From Asterionellopsis glacialis (lineage: Eukaryota > Bacillariophyta > Plagiogrammaphyceae > Rhaphoneidales > Asterionellopsidaceae): 16,927 nt of DNA. Shown piece after piece: positions 1 to 8,234 of this stretch (positions are counted from its first letter, which is position 1; every line of letters starts with the position of its first letter). The notes under the pieces were generated by a model that made no database searches, was not told the origin of the DNA, and was given only the letters and a program-made list of their open reading frames with translations. The stretch is from the NCBI GenBank assembly GCA_014885115.2, contig WKLE02000051.1:1094-18020 (forward strand). The letters are read 5' to 3'. The translations under genes and the position numbers were made by a program.

Positions 1-136
1 CAAAAGGACAAAGAAAAATAGAATTGTTAGAGTCGGTCAAAATACAGACATATATCCAAGTATAATACTTATTCGTTTTATACACAATTATTTCAACAAG
101 ACCAACAGCAAGATCAACTAGAAACAAAATACATAC
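1..136 (-). other. Intron of the hydroxylase-like gene, running off the window
   Basis: The donor GTATGT is at 136-131 on the minus strand. Near the window edge a CTAAC motif (30-26) is followed by about 24 bases rich in T and C, the usual order of branch point then pyrimidine tract. No convincing acceptor AG follows inside the window. The intron is therefore at least 136 bases long. Confidence 0.6.
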
Positions 137-701
137 CCATATTCCAAACACCTAATCGTTGTAATCGTACAGCTGACCATCCTTCACCCATAACTTGATT
201 TTGCCATGCCGAATCAGATGCAAACATTTGACCATCACGATTTAATTTGTCTTCAAATTCCTGTGCAATAATGTTGGCATTGGCTTCTAATTCTGCTGCC
301 CAAGGAAACAATTGTGGTTCAGATACAACATCCCAAAATGGCTTGGCCGTCAATCCATCTACATGTTCTTCCGATGGTTGATGACCAGGTATCACATCTT
401 GGGGTGGTACATTTCCATTCGATGCACGTGTTGCAAAATCACGAATACGTTGAATGATGCTGTTATTGGTAGCACTTTCGCTGTCATCCTTGTTGAATTC
501 CTTGTTGTAAAATGATTCTACATCATTCAAACCATCTTCAACATCTTCCCAAAATTGCAATTGACGTTCGGTTAATTGTTTTGCTGCAAACAATTTAGTT
601 GGTGTTGTCGTTGTTGTCTTGGAGGGAACCCATGCATTGGCAACATTAGTTGTTCTTGCCGCCAACAAAGTTAACCCGAGTACTCCCAATTTTAGTTTCA
701 T
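137..701 (-). CDS. Aspartyl/asparaginyl beta-hydroxylase-like protein, 5' exon (partial)
   Basis: This is the N-terminal exon of a probable Fe(II)/2-oxoglutarate-dependent hydroxylase. Residues 1-23 are a signal peptide ending ANA|W. The following WVP and a Ser/Thr-rich stretch resemble a diatom bipartite plastid presequence, with an aromatic residue after the cleavage site. Residues 115-188 look like the start of the Asp/Asn beta-hydroxylase domain: a GLTAKPFWD block, LFPW at 131-134, an E-x-N-A-N-I-I helix, then GEGW and a LQRLGVWN strand. The iron-binding His/Asp residues lie further on, outside the window. Reading continues in frame after Met188 into a TAG stop, but a perfect GTATGT donor sits at 136-131, so I end the exon at 137. 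A CTAAC branch-point-like motif (30-26) followed by a pyrimidine tract reaches the edge, so the acceptor is probably just outside. The family assignment comes from recognised motif order, not a search. Confidence 0.7.
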
Positions 702-1305
702 GGTGAGATACTATTTATCTCCGTTTCCAACTATATCCACTGTTGTCTGTTAGGAGTCAGGAATAGGTGTCTTTCCTCTTTCTTTTCGAATACAGTACAT
801 TGATGCTCTCGGCGTTTGCATGTTGAGCTCTTGAGCATCCGCGTCATCTCTGTGTCATGCAATATTGCAAGATTGAAGAAATTCAAGTTCGTCTACTGCA
901 CTGCACTGAACTTGCATGACCACGTACTTGTGCTCTTCCCATCGTTCGTCCATTCCGTGATGATTCAGTCAGGGGGGGGTATGGTCTGTCATTGTTTTCA
1001 TCCTTTCCACCTCTCAGGATGTACATGAGGAAGATGATTTTTTTTTAAAATCGAATTGGCTTCTTGAAAAGGAGTGTTGAAGCATATCATTTCTCTTCAA
1101 CTTTGTTTCTGTTTTCTATGACATCGTCGTTTTTTCTTTTTTTGGGTGAGGGTTTGTTGACCTGTGTATCGTACGCGATCTTTCGCTTGTTGCATCTCTG
1201 TTGCTTTCTCGCTAGCCGCTCCCTTTCTCTACTGGAGGTCCTAGAGTTTTGTGTTGTACGGAGTAATTGACAAGGTCGATTTAACAAGTATAAATCAAGA
1301 AAAAG
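702..1305. promoter_or_regulatory. Shared upstream region of two divergent host genes
   Basis: About 604 bp separate the start codons of the hydroxylase-like gene (minus) and the light-harvesting gene (plus). It must hold both 5' UTRs and both promoters. It contains a run of G near 973 and T-rich tracts at 1038-1046 and 1128-1143. A TATAAAT at 1289-1295 is only about 10 bases before the light-harvesting ATG, too close to act as an ordinary TATA box. Short reading frames here have no recognisable content and are not called. Confidence 0.5.
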
Positions 1306-2295
1306 ATGAAGCTCTCTGCCGCTCTTATCCTTGCCGCTGCAGGCACCGCCTCCGCCTTTGCACCTGTGCAACAAAAGAAGATGGCATTCAAGCCTGTCTT
1401 CATGGCCGACGAAGAAGCTGAGGTTGAAGAGGAAGCCGCTGCCGAGCCTGAACCTGCCGCTCCTGCTGAACCTGCCTACACCTGCATGAGCCGTGATGCT
1501 ATCCTTGCTTCCCCCAACACCATTGAATTCGGAAGCAAATGGGATCCTTTGGGTCTTTCTGATCTTGGTTCCGACGAAACCATTGCCTGGTTCCGTCATT
1601 CTGAAGTTAAGCACGGACGTATTGCCATGGCTGCCTTCGTCGGTTGGTGGGTTGTTGGTGCTGGACTTCGTCTTCCAGGTGACCTCACCGAAGGTGTTTC
1701 CTTCTCTTCTATCCCCTCTCACGGACTTGATGCCTGGGAAGCCGTTCCTGGATGGGGCAAGGCACAAATGCTTTTGTTTGCTGGTTTGATTGAGTTCCAC
1801 GACGAACTCTTCTTCTCTCGTCGTGGTGAACATTACCTTCGTGGAGGTACACCCGGAAAGGTAAGCAGGCCTTGCGTTTGATAATACTGCAATCGATTGG
1901 ATGACAGTGTATGCTGTGCATGTTGCAGAGCACTTTTTAAATACTCCATGTGGAATGCGAAAGGGAATGAATGGTGAAAAATCATTGGAGATATTGCTTG
2001 GCGTGCATTTCAGTAGTACAGGGGGGTTTACTTGCGTTGCGCACACTTTTGTTTCTCACAGATTTCATGCATCTCTTTTTGCTTTTGACTTGTACTTATC
2101 GTTATAATGTAATTATAGAACATGGTTCCCGGACTTTACGATCCCCTTGGTCTTCACAAGAACAAGAGTGAAGAACAACTTGCACGTGGACGTGATGCTG
2201 AAATCAAGAATGGACGTCTTGCCATGATTGGTTTCGCTGGTCTTTGGTCTGCCGCCTCTATTGAAGGTTCCGTTCCTTTCCAACCTCCTTGCTAA
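1306..2295 (+). CDS. Fucoxanthin chlorophyll a/c light-harvesting protein (two exons: 1306-1860, 2119-2295)
   Basis: This is a thylakoid antenna protein that binds chlorophylls and carotenoids. The spliced product is 243 residues. Residues 1-17 are a signal peptide ending ASA, and FAP follows (the ASAFAP plastid-import motif of algae with secondary plastids). An acidic Glu/Ala/Pro-rich stretch (35-57) precedes the first WDPLGL motif (79-84). Helix 1 carries E100-VKH-G-R105, helix 2 is about residues 146-170, and helix 3 carries E213-IKN-G-R218 after a second DPLGL. The two E-x-x-H/N-x-R motifs are the paired chlorophyll-ligand and salt-bridge motifs of the LHC family. Exon 1 ends GGAAAG and exon 2 resumes in phase 0 at AACATGGTT. 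Without splicing the frame stops six codons into the intron and loses helix 3. The ATG lies in an A-rich context. I do not assign a subfamily; the acidic stretch is unusual. Confidence 0.93.
1861..2118 (+). other. Intron of the light-harvesting gene
   Basis: This 258-bp GT-AG intron has donor GTAAGC and acceptor ATTATAG. It is in phase 0, between helix 2 and helix 3. Both exon frames join exactly and restore the third LHC helix, which is strong internal support. Confidence 0.92.
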
Positions 2296-3012
2296 ATGGC
2301 TTCTCCCCTCCCTCTCCGCTTCACTACCGAGGGAGGTGCAAAAGGATTACAAGGGAGATGAGGAGAAAACTATTTTTATTAGGTTTCATGGTTTCTCCCC
2401 TTTTCCCCCTGTTGTTCTTTTTTTTATTAAGAAATCATGAAGGATAATAGCTTTATTCTTTTTCATTTCAAAACTTTCTTATGCAAAAACAAAAAATCAC
2501 ACAACTTTTAAAACCGATTGATTCGTTCCATATTCATTAAAAAAATTATATAGATATTGGCATTGGAACGTTTTATCTAGTATATCATGTTTGTCTTGTT
2601 CTTTTTTCTCTTACGTGATGATTGTCTTACACAAAGGCACAGATATTTGATTATAATCTGTGGATGACTCGCACCCATGACCAATGTGCATTCGGTGAAA
2701 TTATGTTGGAGACATGATGGGTGACCTTGATAAGAAAAGATGACGTACAAAATGACAATTTGTCCTTCAAGTAGCCCGGAATTCGTCATGTTGTGCAACA
2801 AAGCTAAACAAGGATTGACTCTAGAAGGCTTACATTCATTCATACATGAACCTACACACATATCATCATTAGATTGCTATATATAGATGGACTTTCTCGT
2901 GAAGTCAACGTCAAGTTGGCACATTACTGTACATTTCGTATAGTAGTAAAACGTACGAAATATATCAAAGTAATCGAGTCTATGGTATTTGTGTTACAGG
3001 TTGTTTTATATT
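2296..3012. other. Intergenic region between two convergent genes
   Basis: It holds the 3' ends of the light-harvesting gene (plus) and of the unknown gene that stops at 3013 (minus). Two stem-loops are visible: CCTCCCTC/GAGGGAGG (2307-2314 and 2329-2336) just after the light-harvesting stop, and ATTTCGTA/TACGAAAT (2933-2940 and 2954-2961) beyond the minus gene's stop. Both have perfect 8-bp arms. The rest is AT-rich with no supported gene. Confidence 0.5.
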
Positions 3013-3864
3013 CTAAACATCAATAGGTTTATTGACAACACCCAAGGTTAGGAAATCATAATAGATTAACACTCGTGCTACCAAACATGTTGCTACCCAT
3101 TGGGGTGTTTGTTTCATTTCATTCACCTTGGTTGATTCGCGACCATGTAATTCCATAATTGTATCCCAAGTACCCTTGTGTTCATCTTCTTCCTCTTGTG
3201 GATCAGGTAATAATTGTTGTAATTGCTGTAACACTTGAGTTTTGCCAGGTGAACATTCTGGTTCGGTTAATGCCGGTATCATGGGGGTGGTGTTATCATG
3301 ATTGTCATGGCCGTCGTCGTTATCATCATCCTTTGCTGATAATAAAGCTTCTAGGATGGGACGATTCCTATCCGTCAAGGGCGGCGATCCTGTCAATAGG
3401 GAATCATCGTCATTATTGCGAAATAATGGACGTGGATATTTTAAATATCCATCCAGTACCTTGTACAAAACTTGATTCGCGTCGGACGAATCAATTTCAT
3501 AATCTAATAAATTTTGCATAAATCTCCAACGATCAAAGTTCTCATCTAATCCTAAACGAATCACAACATCATCGTCACCATCAATGTTGGTGGGAATCAT
3601 TGAATGTAATACTACACCACAAGAAGAGGATTGTGAAACATAGTAGTCATGTCTAGTAAAAGTTTTTTGTCTTGTTGCTTGACCTGTAGACCATTTTGAA
3701 TTCTTATTTGTGACTGACAATGTCGATGGTGGTATCCATGTAAAAGCACAAACTCCAATACTAGGTGTTGTTCTCATTTGATAGACACCGATACGAGCAA
3801 AAATAGATAATATGATAATCCAAAAGTGGATTGTTCGACAAGATGGTGTTGATATACGGCTCAT
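3013..3864 (-). CDS. Conserved-looking protein of unknown function, probably organelle-targeted
   Basis: The product is 283 residues if translation starts at the ATG at 3864. That ATG is preceded by an A-rich leader. An upstream in-frame Met at 4011 would add 49 residues of unconvincing sequence. Residues 12-30 are hydrophobic and a VCAF-TWIPP block follows at 38-46. This resembles a signal peptide plus an aromatic-at-+1 plastid presequence, though the hydrophobic segment starts late. The mature part has a compact helical block (RLGLDENFDRWRFMQNLL, 103-120), an Asp/His-rich low-complexity insert (about 177-192), a Gln/Leu helix followed by an acidic run (208-229), and a conserved-looking WDTIMELHGRE block (233-243). 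I know no named domain that fits; it may be diatom-specific. It converges on the light-harvesting gene. Confidence 0.72.
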   Translation of the reverse strand: MSRISTPSCRTIHFWIIILSIFARIGVYQMRTTPSIGVCAFTWIPPSTLSVTNKNSKWSTGQATRQKTFTRHDYYVSQSSSCGVVLHSMIPTNIDGDDDVVIRLGLDENFDRWRFMQNLLDYEIDSSDANQVLYKVLDGYLKYPRPLFRNNDDDSLLTGSPPLTDRNRPILEALLSAKDDDNDDGHDNHDNTTPMIPALTEPECSPGKTQVLQQLQQLLPDPQEEEDEHKGTWDTIMELHGRESTKVNEMKQTPQWVATCLVARVLIYYDFLTLGVVNKPIDV

Positions 3865-4425
3865 GATGCTCACTTTTTTTATTTGTTTTCCGGCAAAAAA
3901 CAAAAAAGGATATGCAAAAGAAATCGAAAGTCCACCAAAAAATAGGAATGAAGGTACTGTGAGCTCTTGGGATATCGACGTCAGCAGCGTGATTGCACAA
4001 ATATTCAACACACAATACTTCTTTGCGTCGTCGTTCTCTCGTTGTCAGCGCGGGCGTTACTATCTCGTACGGTATTCTTGTCAGCGTGCTTTCCTCAAGA
4101 AGGGAAGGAAGACACAGCTCAAAGAAGATCCCTGCAGATCATCTTGTCTAGTCAGTCCTGGAGACTCAATCGGAACGTATCTTGTGTCTTGTGTGGGCTT
4201 GCCATCACCCACCATTTACAATTATTTCTGGGTGACGGCTGACGTACGTACCTTCCGTTGATCGAGTCGAAGGTGGTCGTGGGCAAGACTTCTTTGCTTG
4301 CTGCATTTTAACGCTTATGTAACGTATATATACCGGATACAGTCAGTACGACCCTTCTTGCAGTTTCAAGCGCTGCGTCATGAACTCTTGGTCTACCGTC
4401 TATCTGATAATAGTTGATGCGTCCT
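3865..4425. promoter_or_regulatory. Upstream region of the unknown minus-strand gene
   Basis: This is a gene-free stretch 5' of the unknown minus gene. It contains ACGTCA at 3978-3983 and TGACGT at 4240-4245 (within GACGTACGTAC). These are the core of CO2/cAMP-response elements described in diatoms, but a six-base core occurs often by chance. A TATATATA-like run lies at 4324-4331. No gene is supported here. Confidence 0.35.
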
Positions 4426-4570
4426 CAATACTTTTCTCATGGAGGTCACCATGGCAACAAATCAAAAATCCCTTTCGATAGTGCAGAAGACAATTACAAT
4501 TGTCATCTGCGCTATCGAAAGCGATTTTCAATTTGGACGCGCCATGGCAACCTCCATTAGAAAAGTATTG
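4426..4570. repeat. Long foldback: 145-bp near-perfect inverted repeat
   Basis: Two arms of about 70 bases (4426-4495 and 4498-4570) are reverse complements, with about 60 matching positions, seven scattered mismatches and one 3-base gap. The centre is GACAATT-AC-AATTGTC. Uninterrupted matched blocks include CAATACTTTTCT, ATGGAGGT, CCATGGC and CTTTCGATAG. No clear target-site duplication flanks it. It could be a foldback MITE, a hairpin small-RNA precursor, or a recent inverted duplication. A short plus-strand reading frame across it is a by-product of the repeat. Confidence 0.9.
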
Positions 4571-4899
4571 CCGTCATCATCGATTTCTTGTCATCGTCAA
4601 CAGCTTTTCATCTCAAAATTCATAGTTGGTAATGCTGTATACATGACTGTATAAAAAACCTTTCTGAAAAATTTTGTCCAGAAAAATTACTCAAGTCAAA
4701 TAAATTACACGGAGTATCCCACTGTTTTTATTACTTATGGTTTTTTAATGCTTTTTTAAAGATGTTTATTCATATACATATAATTATATAAAGAATGAAT
4801 TTAGTTTAATAACAGTTTAGAGTTTATTATTAACATGAATTTACCAAATTTTTACTCTCTTGTATTTTCCCTCTTTGCCAGTATGATATTTTGCTGGAT
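4571..4899. other. AT-rich stretch containing the candidate left terminus of a mobile element
   Basis: No gene is seen. Around 4640 the composition turns from mixed to strongly AT-rich. The segment 4654-4700 holds TTCTGAA (4662), TTGTCC (4674) and CTCAAGT (4690). These same three words occur in the same order, inverted, at 8221-8178. The remainder is poly-A/T with no further structure noticed. Confidence 0.4.
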
Positions 4900-5611
4900 T
4901 TACAAAGTTGACACCCTCTTCTGTTTTTTTCTCGTCAGGGTGATGATTGCATCGTTGTTGTCACTATCATCATCCCAGAGAGGATCCACCTCCCTGGAAT
5001 TTCCTTCAAGGACAGCTTGGTCAGTATCCGGCTGTTCTTGGCTACCGACTATCACCTGAAGTATGCTTTTCAGGTAATTTTTCAGGAGGTGCCTTAACAT
5101 TGAGATCAATGTTAGGTTTTGAATATTGAATGATGTTTTCTTCTGCCAATTCCTTTACAGTAAGATTTGAATTTGGTAAGTTCAAAAAAAAATTAGGTTT
5201 GTCAGGTAACTTGCACTTGTCCTTGTTGATACTTTTCATGTTGTAGTAGAAATACAGGATTGAATTATCAACATTGGACATAAGAGACTTTCCACACTCC
5301 CAGGTGTGTTCATAGTATTCATGGAATACATTCACACTCCTTTTTGTGGCATACACCCTATTTGTCATCTCAGTAAGGTTGTCCCTGGCTTCAGATAACC
5401 TTAACTTCAAGAGTTTATTTTGGATGAATAAATCATCCCGGTCCTTCCAGACCTCACCAGCAAAGATTTTGGTATGGTAGTCAATTGCATGTTTAATGTG
5501 GATGGTGTTTCAATACAAGGTGTCAGACCTTTGTGTTGGTGTCATTTCCAAAATCTTGTTTATTTTGGTTTCATCTAGTTCTGGTAGTTTGTATATTAGA
5601 GGAGGAGCCAT
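4900..5611 (-). pseudogene. Decayed gene of unknown function in the candidate mobile element
   Basis: Reading from the ATG at 5611 (MAPPLIYKLPELDE...), the frame is open except for one TGA at 5512-5510 (codon 34) down to a stop at 5042. A second frame, 5109-4900, takes over at the end with an acidic-then-basic tail (DDDSDNND, then RKKQKR). One frameshift near 5045-5060 therefore probably joins them, giving about 237 codons. The protein is charged and helical, with a Trp-Lys-Asp-Arg-Asp block, a His-Glu-Tyr-Tyr block and a proline-rich KAPPEKLPEK stretch. I recognise no domain. The basic tail could be a nuclear signal. It diverges from the transposase-like gene, so it may be an accessory protein of the same element. 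The coding character is inferred from the long conserved frame around isolated lesions. Confidence 0.55.
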
Positions 5612-5952
5612 GATGAATATTACCTTTTTAAAAAATATGACAATCAATCAGGAATGGCATAAAGAAATAATGTGAAAAACAATTTTCGAAATTATCACAT
5701 ACAATCTACAAGAACAAATTTTTGTTTTGAAATAGATTTTCAGTTTTCCTGCTCAAACAACAATTATCAATTCTACAGTATTTACAATTACATGGTTTGT
5801 ACGGAGAGGTCGTGGACATTTGTTTTCAGAATCTACAGCACACTTTTTTCTCAAAGAAAACTGTCTTCAAATTTTTGGTGCATTCTCTAAAACTTCTGTA
5901 TTCAGGACACTGTGTGTCTACGATACTAAACAATCTACCAATTCAAAGCACC
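5612..5952. promoter_or_regulatory. Divergent spacer between the two genes of the candidate element
   Basis: This 341-bp AT-rich spacer separates the starts of the minus-strand unknown gene and the plus-strand transposase-like gene. It must have carried both promoters when the element was active. Apart from A/T runs I see no specific motif or repeat in it. Confidence 0.4.
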
Positions 5953-8168
5953 ATGGCAAATAAAAATGCAGTTCCTCCTAAAAAATGGAAATCAACTAAG
6001 AAGAAAAAATTGGACACAAGAGGAAGCAAAAACAAAAAGCAAATAACAAACAAGTTTCAACAACAACAACCAGCTTGCTGCAAACACAGGAAACAGATGA
6101 ACAGCAAGATAAACATGAGGAAGTAACAATTGAAGAGGCACTACATTATAATGATTAGGACTTGGATGAACCCTTTTTAATGAATTAGTTGCAAAACAAT
6201 ATGCCATTGCATACCTGTACAAGTGTGTGTGTTGAACTCTCCTGAAAAGGAAGAGTGGGGGGGCATTGATGGTACCATGTTGAAAATAAAAACTGTACTG
6301 TCAATACCTTGGGGAACAGATATTTGCATCACACTTAATGACATCTATGCACACCAAAGAGATGGTATAGAATGCAAAGCCCAATGGAAATTAAATACTA
6401 AAACAGTAGTGGGCAGACCATCAACTATTGAAGTAGACTCACCTGAGTGCCAGATTGTTGCTGATTCAATTGAGTCAGGTTTGTCAATTTGACAAACCAC
6501 ACTCTTAGTAAATGAGCATAGAAGGAAAGAGGGTCAGACAGCTTACACAAAGGCAACAATCGAATGCATAATTAGAAAAAATTAAGCCCCTAATCAGAAG
6601 AATAAAAAGATAAAAACAGGGGAGCAGAGATGAGAATGCTTTCTGGTCACATGCCCGCTATAATTTTTTAACACAGTTGTTGGTGAGATTTCAAGTATTA
6701 AAAGAAGGACCGTCATTGACAGATGGTACAATACCTAACTATTGGTGTAGTGAAAAGTTGCCTAAAATAGACAAGTGCCAGTGTACCCACTGGGACAAAA
6801 CACATTAAAATGTACCATTGGTGGAATTGGTGCTGGAAGTGTACAGTTTCATATAAAATTTCCTAGAGACGCAAACAGGAAAATAGATATCCAAAACAGG
6901 ACCTATTCAACAACAGAAAGAATGGAATTAAACATAAAATACAAAAAGGAAGTCCACCTTTGTTATGGAAGCCTCATTAAAATGGATGGTACAGAATATA
7001 AAGGTTATTGTCTTAAACATTTTGTTTATTCAGGTATTACACTACTGTCAATTCCTGACTATAGCAGGAAAATTCAACAAGAGTTGAACCGTATCAAAAA
7101 TTTGAAACACCAATCTACGTTTTGGTGTGTGTCACATCCAATAAGTGGAATGTACTATAAAAATGATAATTAGTTACATCAAATAAACTAAATGGTGTAG
7201 GTATAAAAAATGTATATGAATTTTTACAAATGGATGAAAATTAAAAAATGACAATAGTAAAGGAAGGAATAATGGCAGAATACAAATTGAAAAATCACTT
7301 ATTGAAAATAAGAGAATGCTTCTTAAATGAGGAGGCTCCACAAGATTTAGATTATTGTACAAGTAATAATCTGTATGAAGCAAAATATGGACAGGACTGG
7401 AAAAACCATATAAAGACGTGTTTTATGTTAAACCCATACAGGTGCATCACACATATGGTTGAACATATTGTAAAAGAGTCCTCCAAATTTTTTAAGGAAA
7501 CAAAATATGAAGAAACATGGTGTTTCTATCATGATGCATTATCACTAATGACTGGAAAAGAAACTGTAAAGTGGATGAAGGAAAAAGACTATTATAAATA
7601 CTGGCTAATCCCAACAAACAATCTCCAATGGGAAGATGACTTGAAGAGTTATCACGGATAACCTGTTGGTGATTGTCCAGAATTGATGACTTGGGACTGC
7701 AGCTTAAACAATGGTCTGCACTTGATTGTTTGCTGACGTTTTATTTTTACTGATCACTTAGACAATGATGATGTCAGGAAGTTTTGAATGGATACACCGG
7801 CAAATGGGACAAGATCATATCTAAGAATATTAAATGATGCTGGGATAAGTAGTGAGCAAATTGTTACTGATACCTTAAAGGTGTATGATTCTATTTTACA
7901 GATACACAAAGTAAAGGGAGTCATGCTGCAAAACATAGGCAATAGGTCTGGAAAATGTAAGGTAGCAAGTACAGAAGAATCCTGTAGCAAAAGGGGAGGT
8001 AAGCATCCATGTAAAATTGGTATGTATGACTATGGTGAAGTGTTTATCCATGAGGACAGAAGAGATGTGAGAACAGAAAAGATCAAAAACGCTAAAAAAA
8101 GAAACATTATCAAACAGGAAAACAGTGAAGATATTGATATTGTAGCTTTGAAAGAAAGCATAATTTAG
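5953..8168 (+). pseudogene. Tc1/mariner-like (IS630-type DDE/D) transposase, decayed
   Basis: A coding track of about 2.2 kb runs through several frames. It starts with a Lys-rich N-terminus (5953, possible nuclear signal) and an acidic block ending HYND. Next comes a helix-turn-helix-like region around RPSTIEVDSPECQIVADS (about 6412-6490) and a KQGSRDENAFW segment. The catalytic-like landmarks are WDKTH then KCTIGG (about 6791-6825), YHDALSLMTGKET (Asp at 7533-7535) and PELMTWD (Asp at 7695-7697). Their order and spacing resemble the DE-T, D-N-A and SPDLNP motifs of Tc1/mariner enzymes. It is longer than a typical Tc1 transposase (about 340 residues) because of N-terminal, internal and C-terminal additions. 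Lesions include stops at 6490, 6806, 7171, 7659, 7734 and 7785, plus frameshifts, one in a GT run near 6224. Some steps rest on memory of similar diatom proteins; a search is needed to confirm. Confidence 0.65.
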
Positions 8169-8195
8169 AGTTTTTTTACTTGAGGAAAAAGTTTT

Positions 8196-8212
8196 TTAGG
8201 ACAATGTCCTAA
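8196..8212. repeat. Perfect 17-bp palindrome downstream of the transposase-like gene
   Basis: TTAGGACA-A-TGTCCTAA has 8-bp arms with a one-base centre. It lies 28 bases after the stop of the transposase-like gene and inside the candidate right terminus. It could be part of a transposase-binding end or simply a 3' hairpin. Confidence 0.8.
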
Positions 8213-8234
8213 CATTCAGAATAACTGTTTTGTA

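Larger units (their letters stand above)
4654..8232. mobile_element. Candidate decayed Tc1/mariner-like element with two divergent genes
   Basis: The proposed unit of about 3.6 kb is bounded by TA dinucleotides (4652-4653 and 8233-8234). Its ends share weak inverted similarity: an A-rich start, TTCTGAA, TTGTCC and CTCAAGT in the same order, with spacings of 12/16 bases on the left and 17/20 on the right. Inside, a minus-strand gene of unknown function (4900-5611) and a plus-strand transposase-like gene (5953-8168) diverge from a 341-bp spacer and fill most of the interval. TA targets are expected for Tc1/mariner elements. Both genes are broken, so this copy cannot supply its own transposase. 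The boundaries are inference from imperfect alignment by eye; the gene content is firmer than the ends. Confidence 0.4.

Noticed and set aside
1087..2046. 319-codon open frame on the minus strand opposite the light-harvesting gene
   Set aside because: It lies antisense to a well-supported two-exon gene, runs through its intron and promoter, and has no recognisable content. It is a by-product of biased codon use.
3865..4011. 49-residue N-terminal extension of the unknown gene from the ATG at 4011
   Set aside because: The ATG at 3864 has an A-rich leader and places the presequence-like segment nearer the N-terminus. The extension is hydrophobic without a clear role, though transcript data could revive it.
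2741..4245. CO2/cAMP-response elements controlling nearby genes
   Set aside because: TGACGT/ACGTCA cores occur at 2741, 2908, 3978 and 4240, but a six-base word is expected several times by chance in this length, so I record them only as weak motifs.
4439..4654. 71-codon plus-strand open frame across the long foldback
   Set aside because: It is generated by the inverted repeat and shows no protein-like features.
4900..8168. Recoding of TGA as an amino acid in the AT-rich genes
   Set aside because: Several in-frame stops are TGA, but TAA and TAG stops and frameshifts also occur in the same tracks, and the flanking intact genes need no recoding. Ordinary decay explains them.
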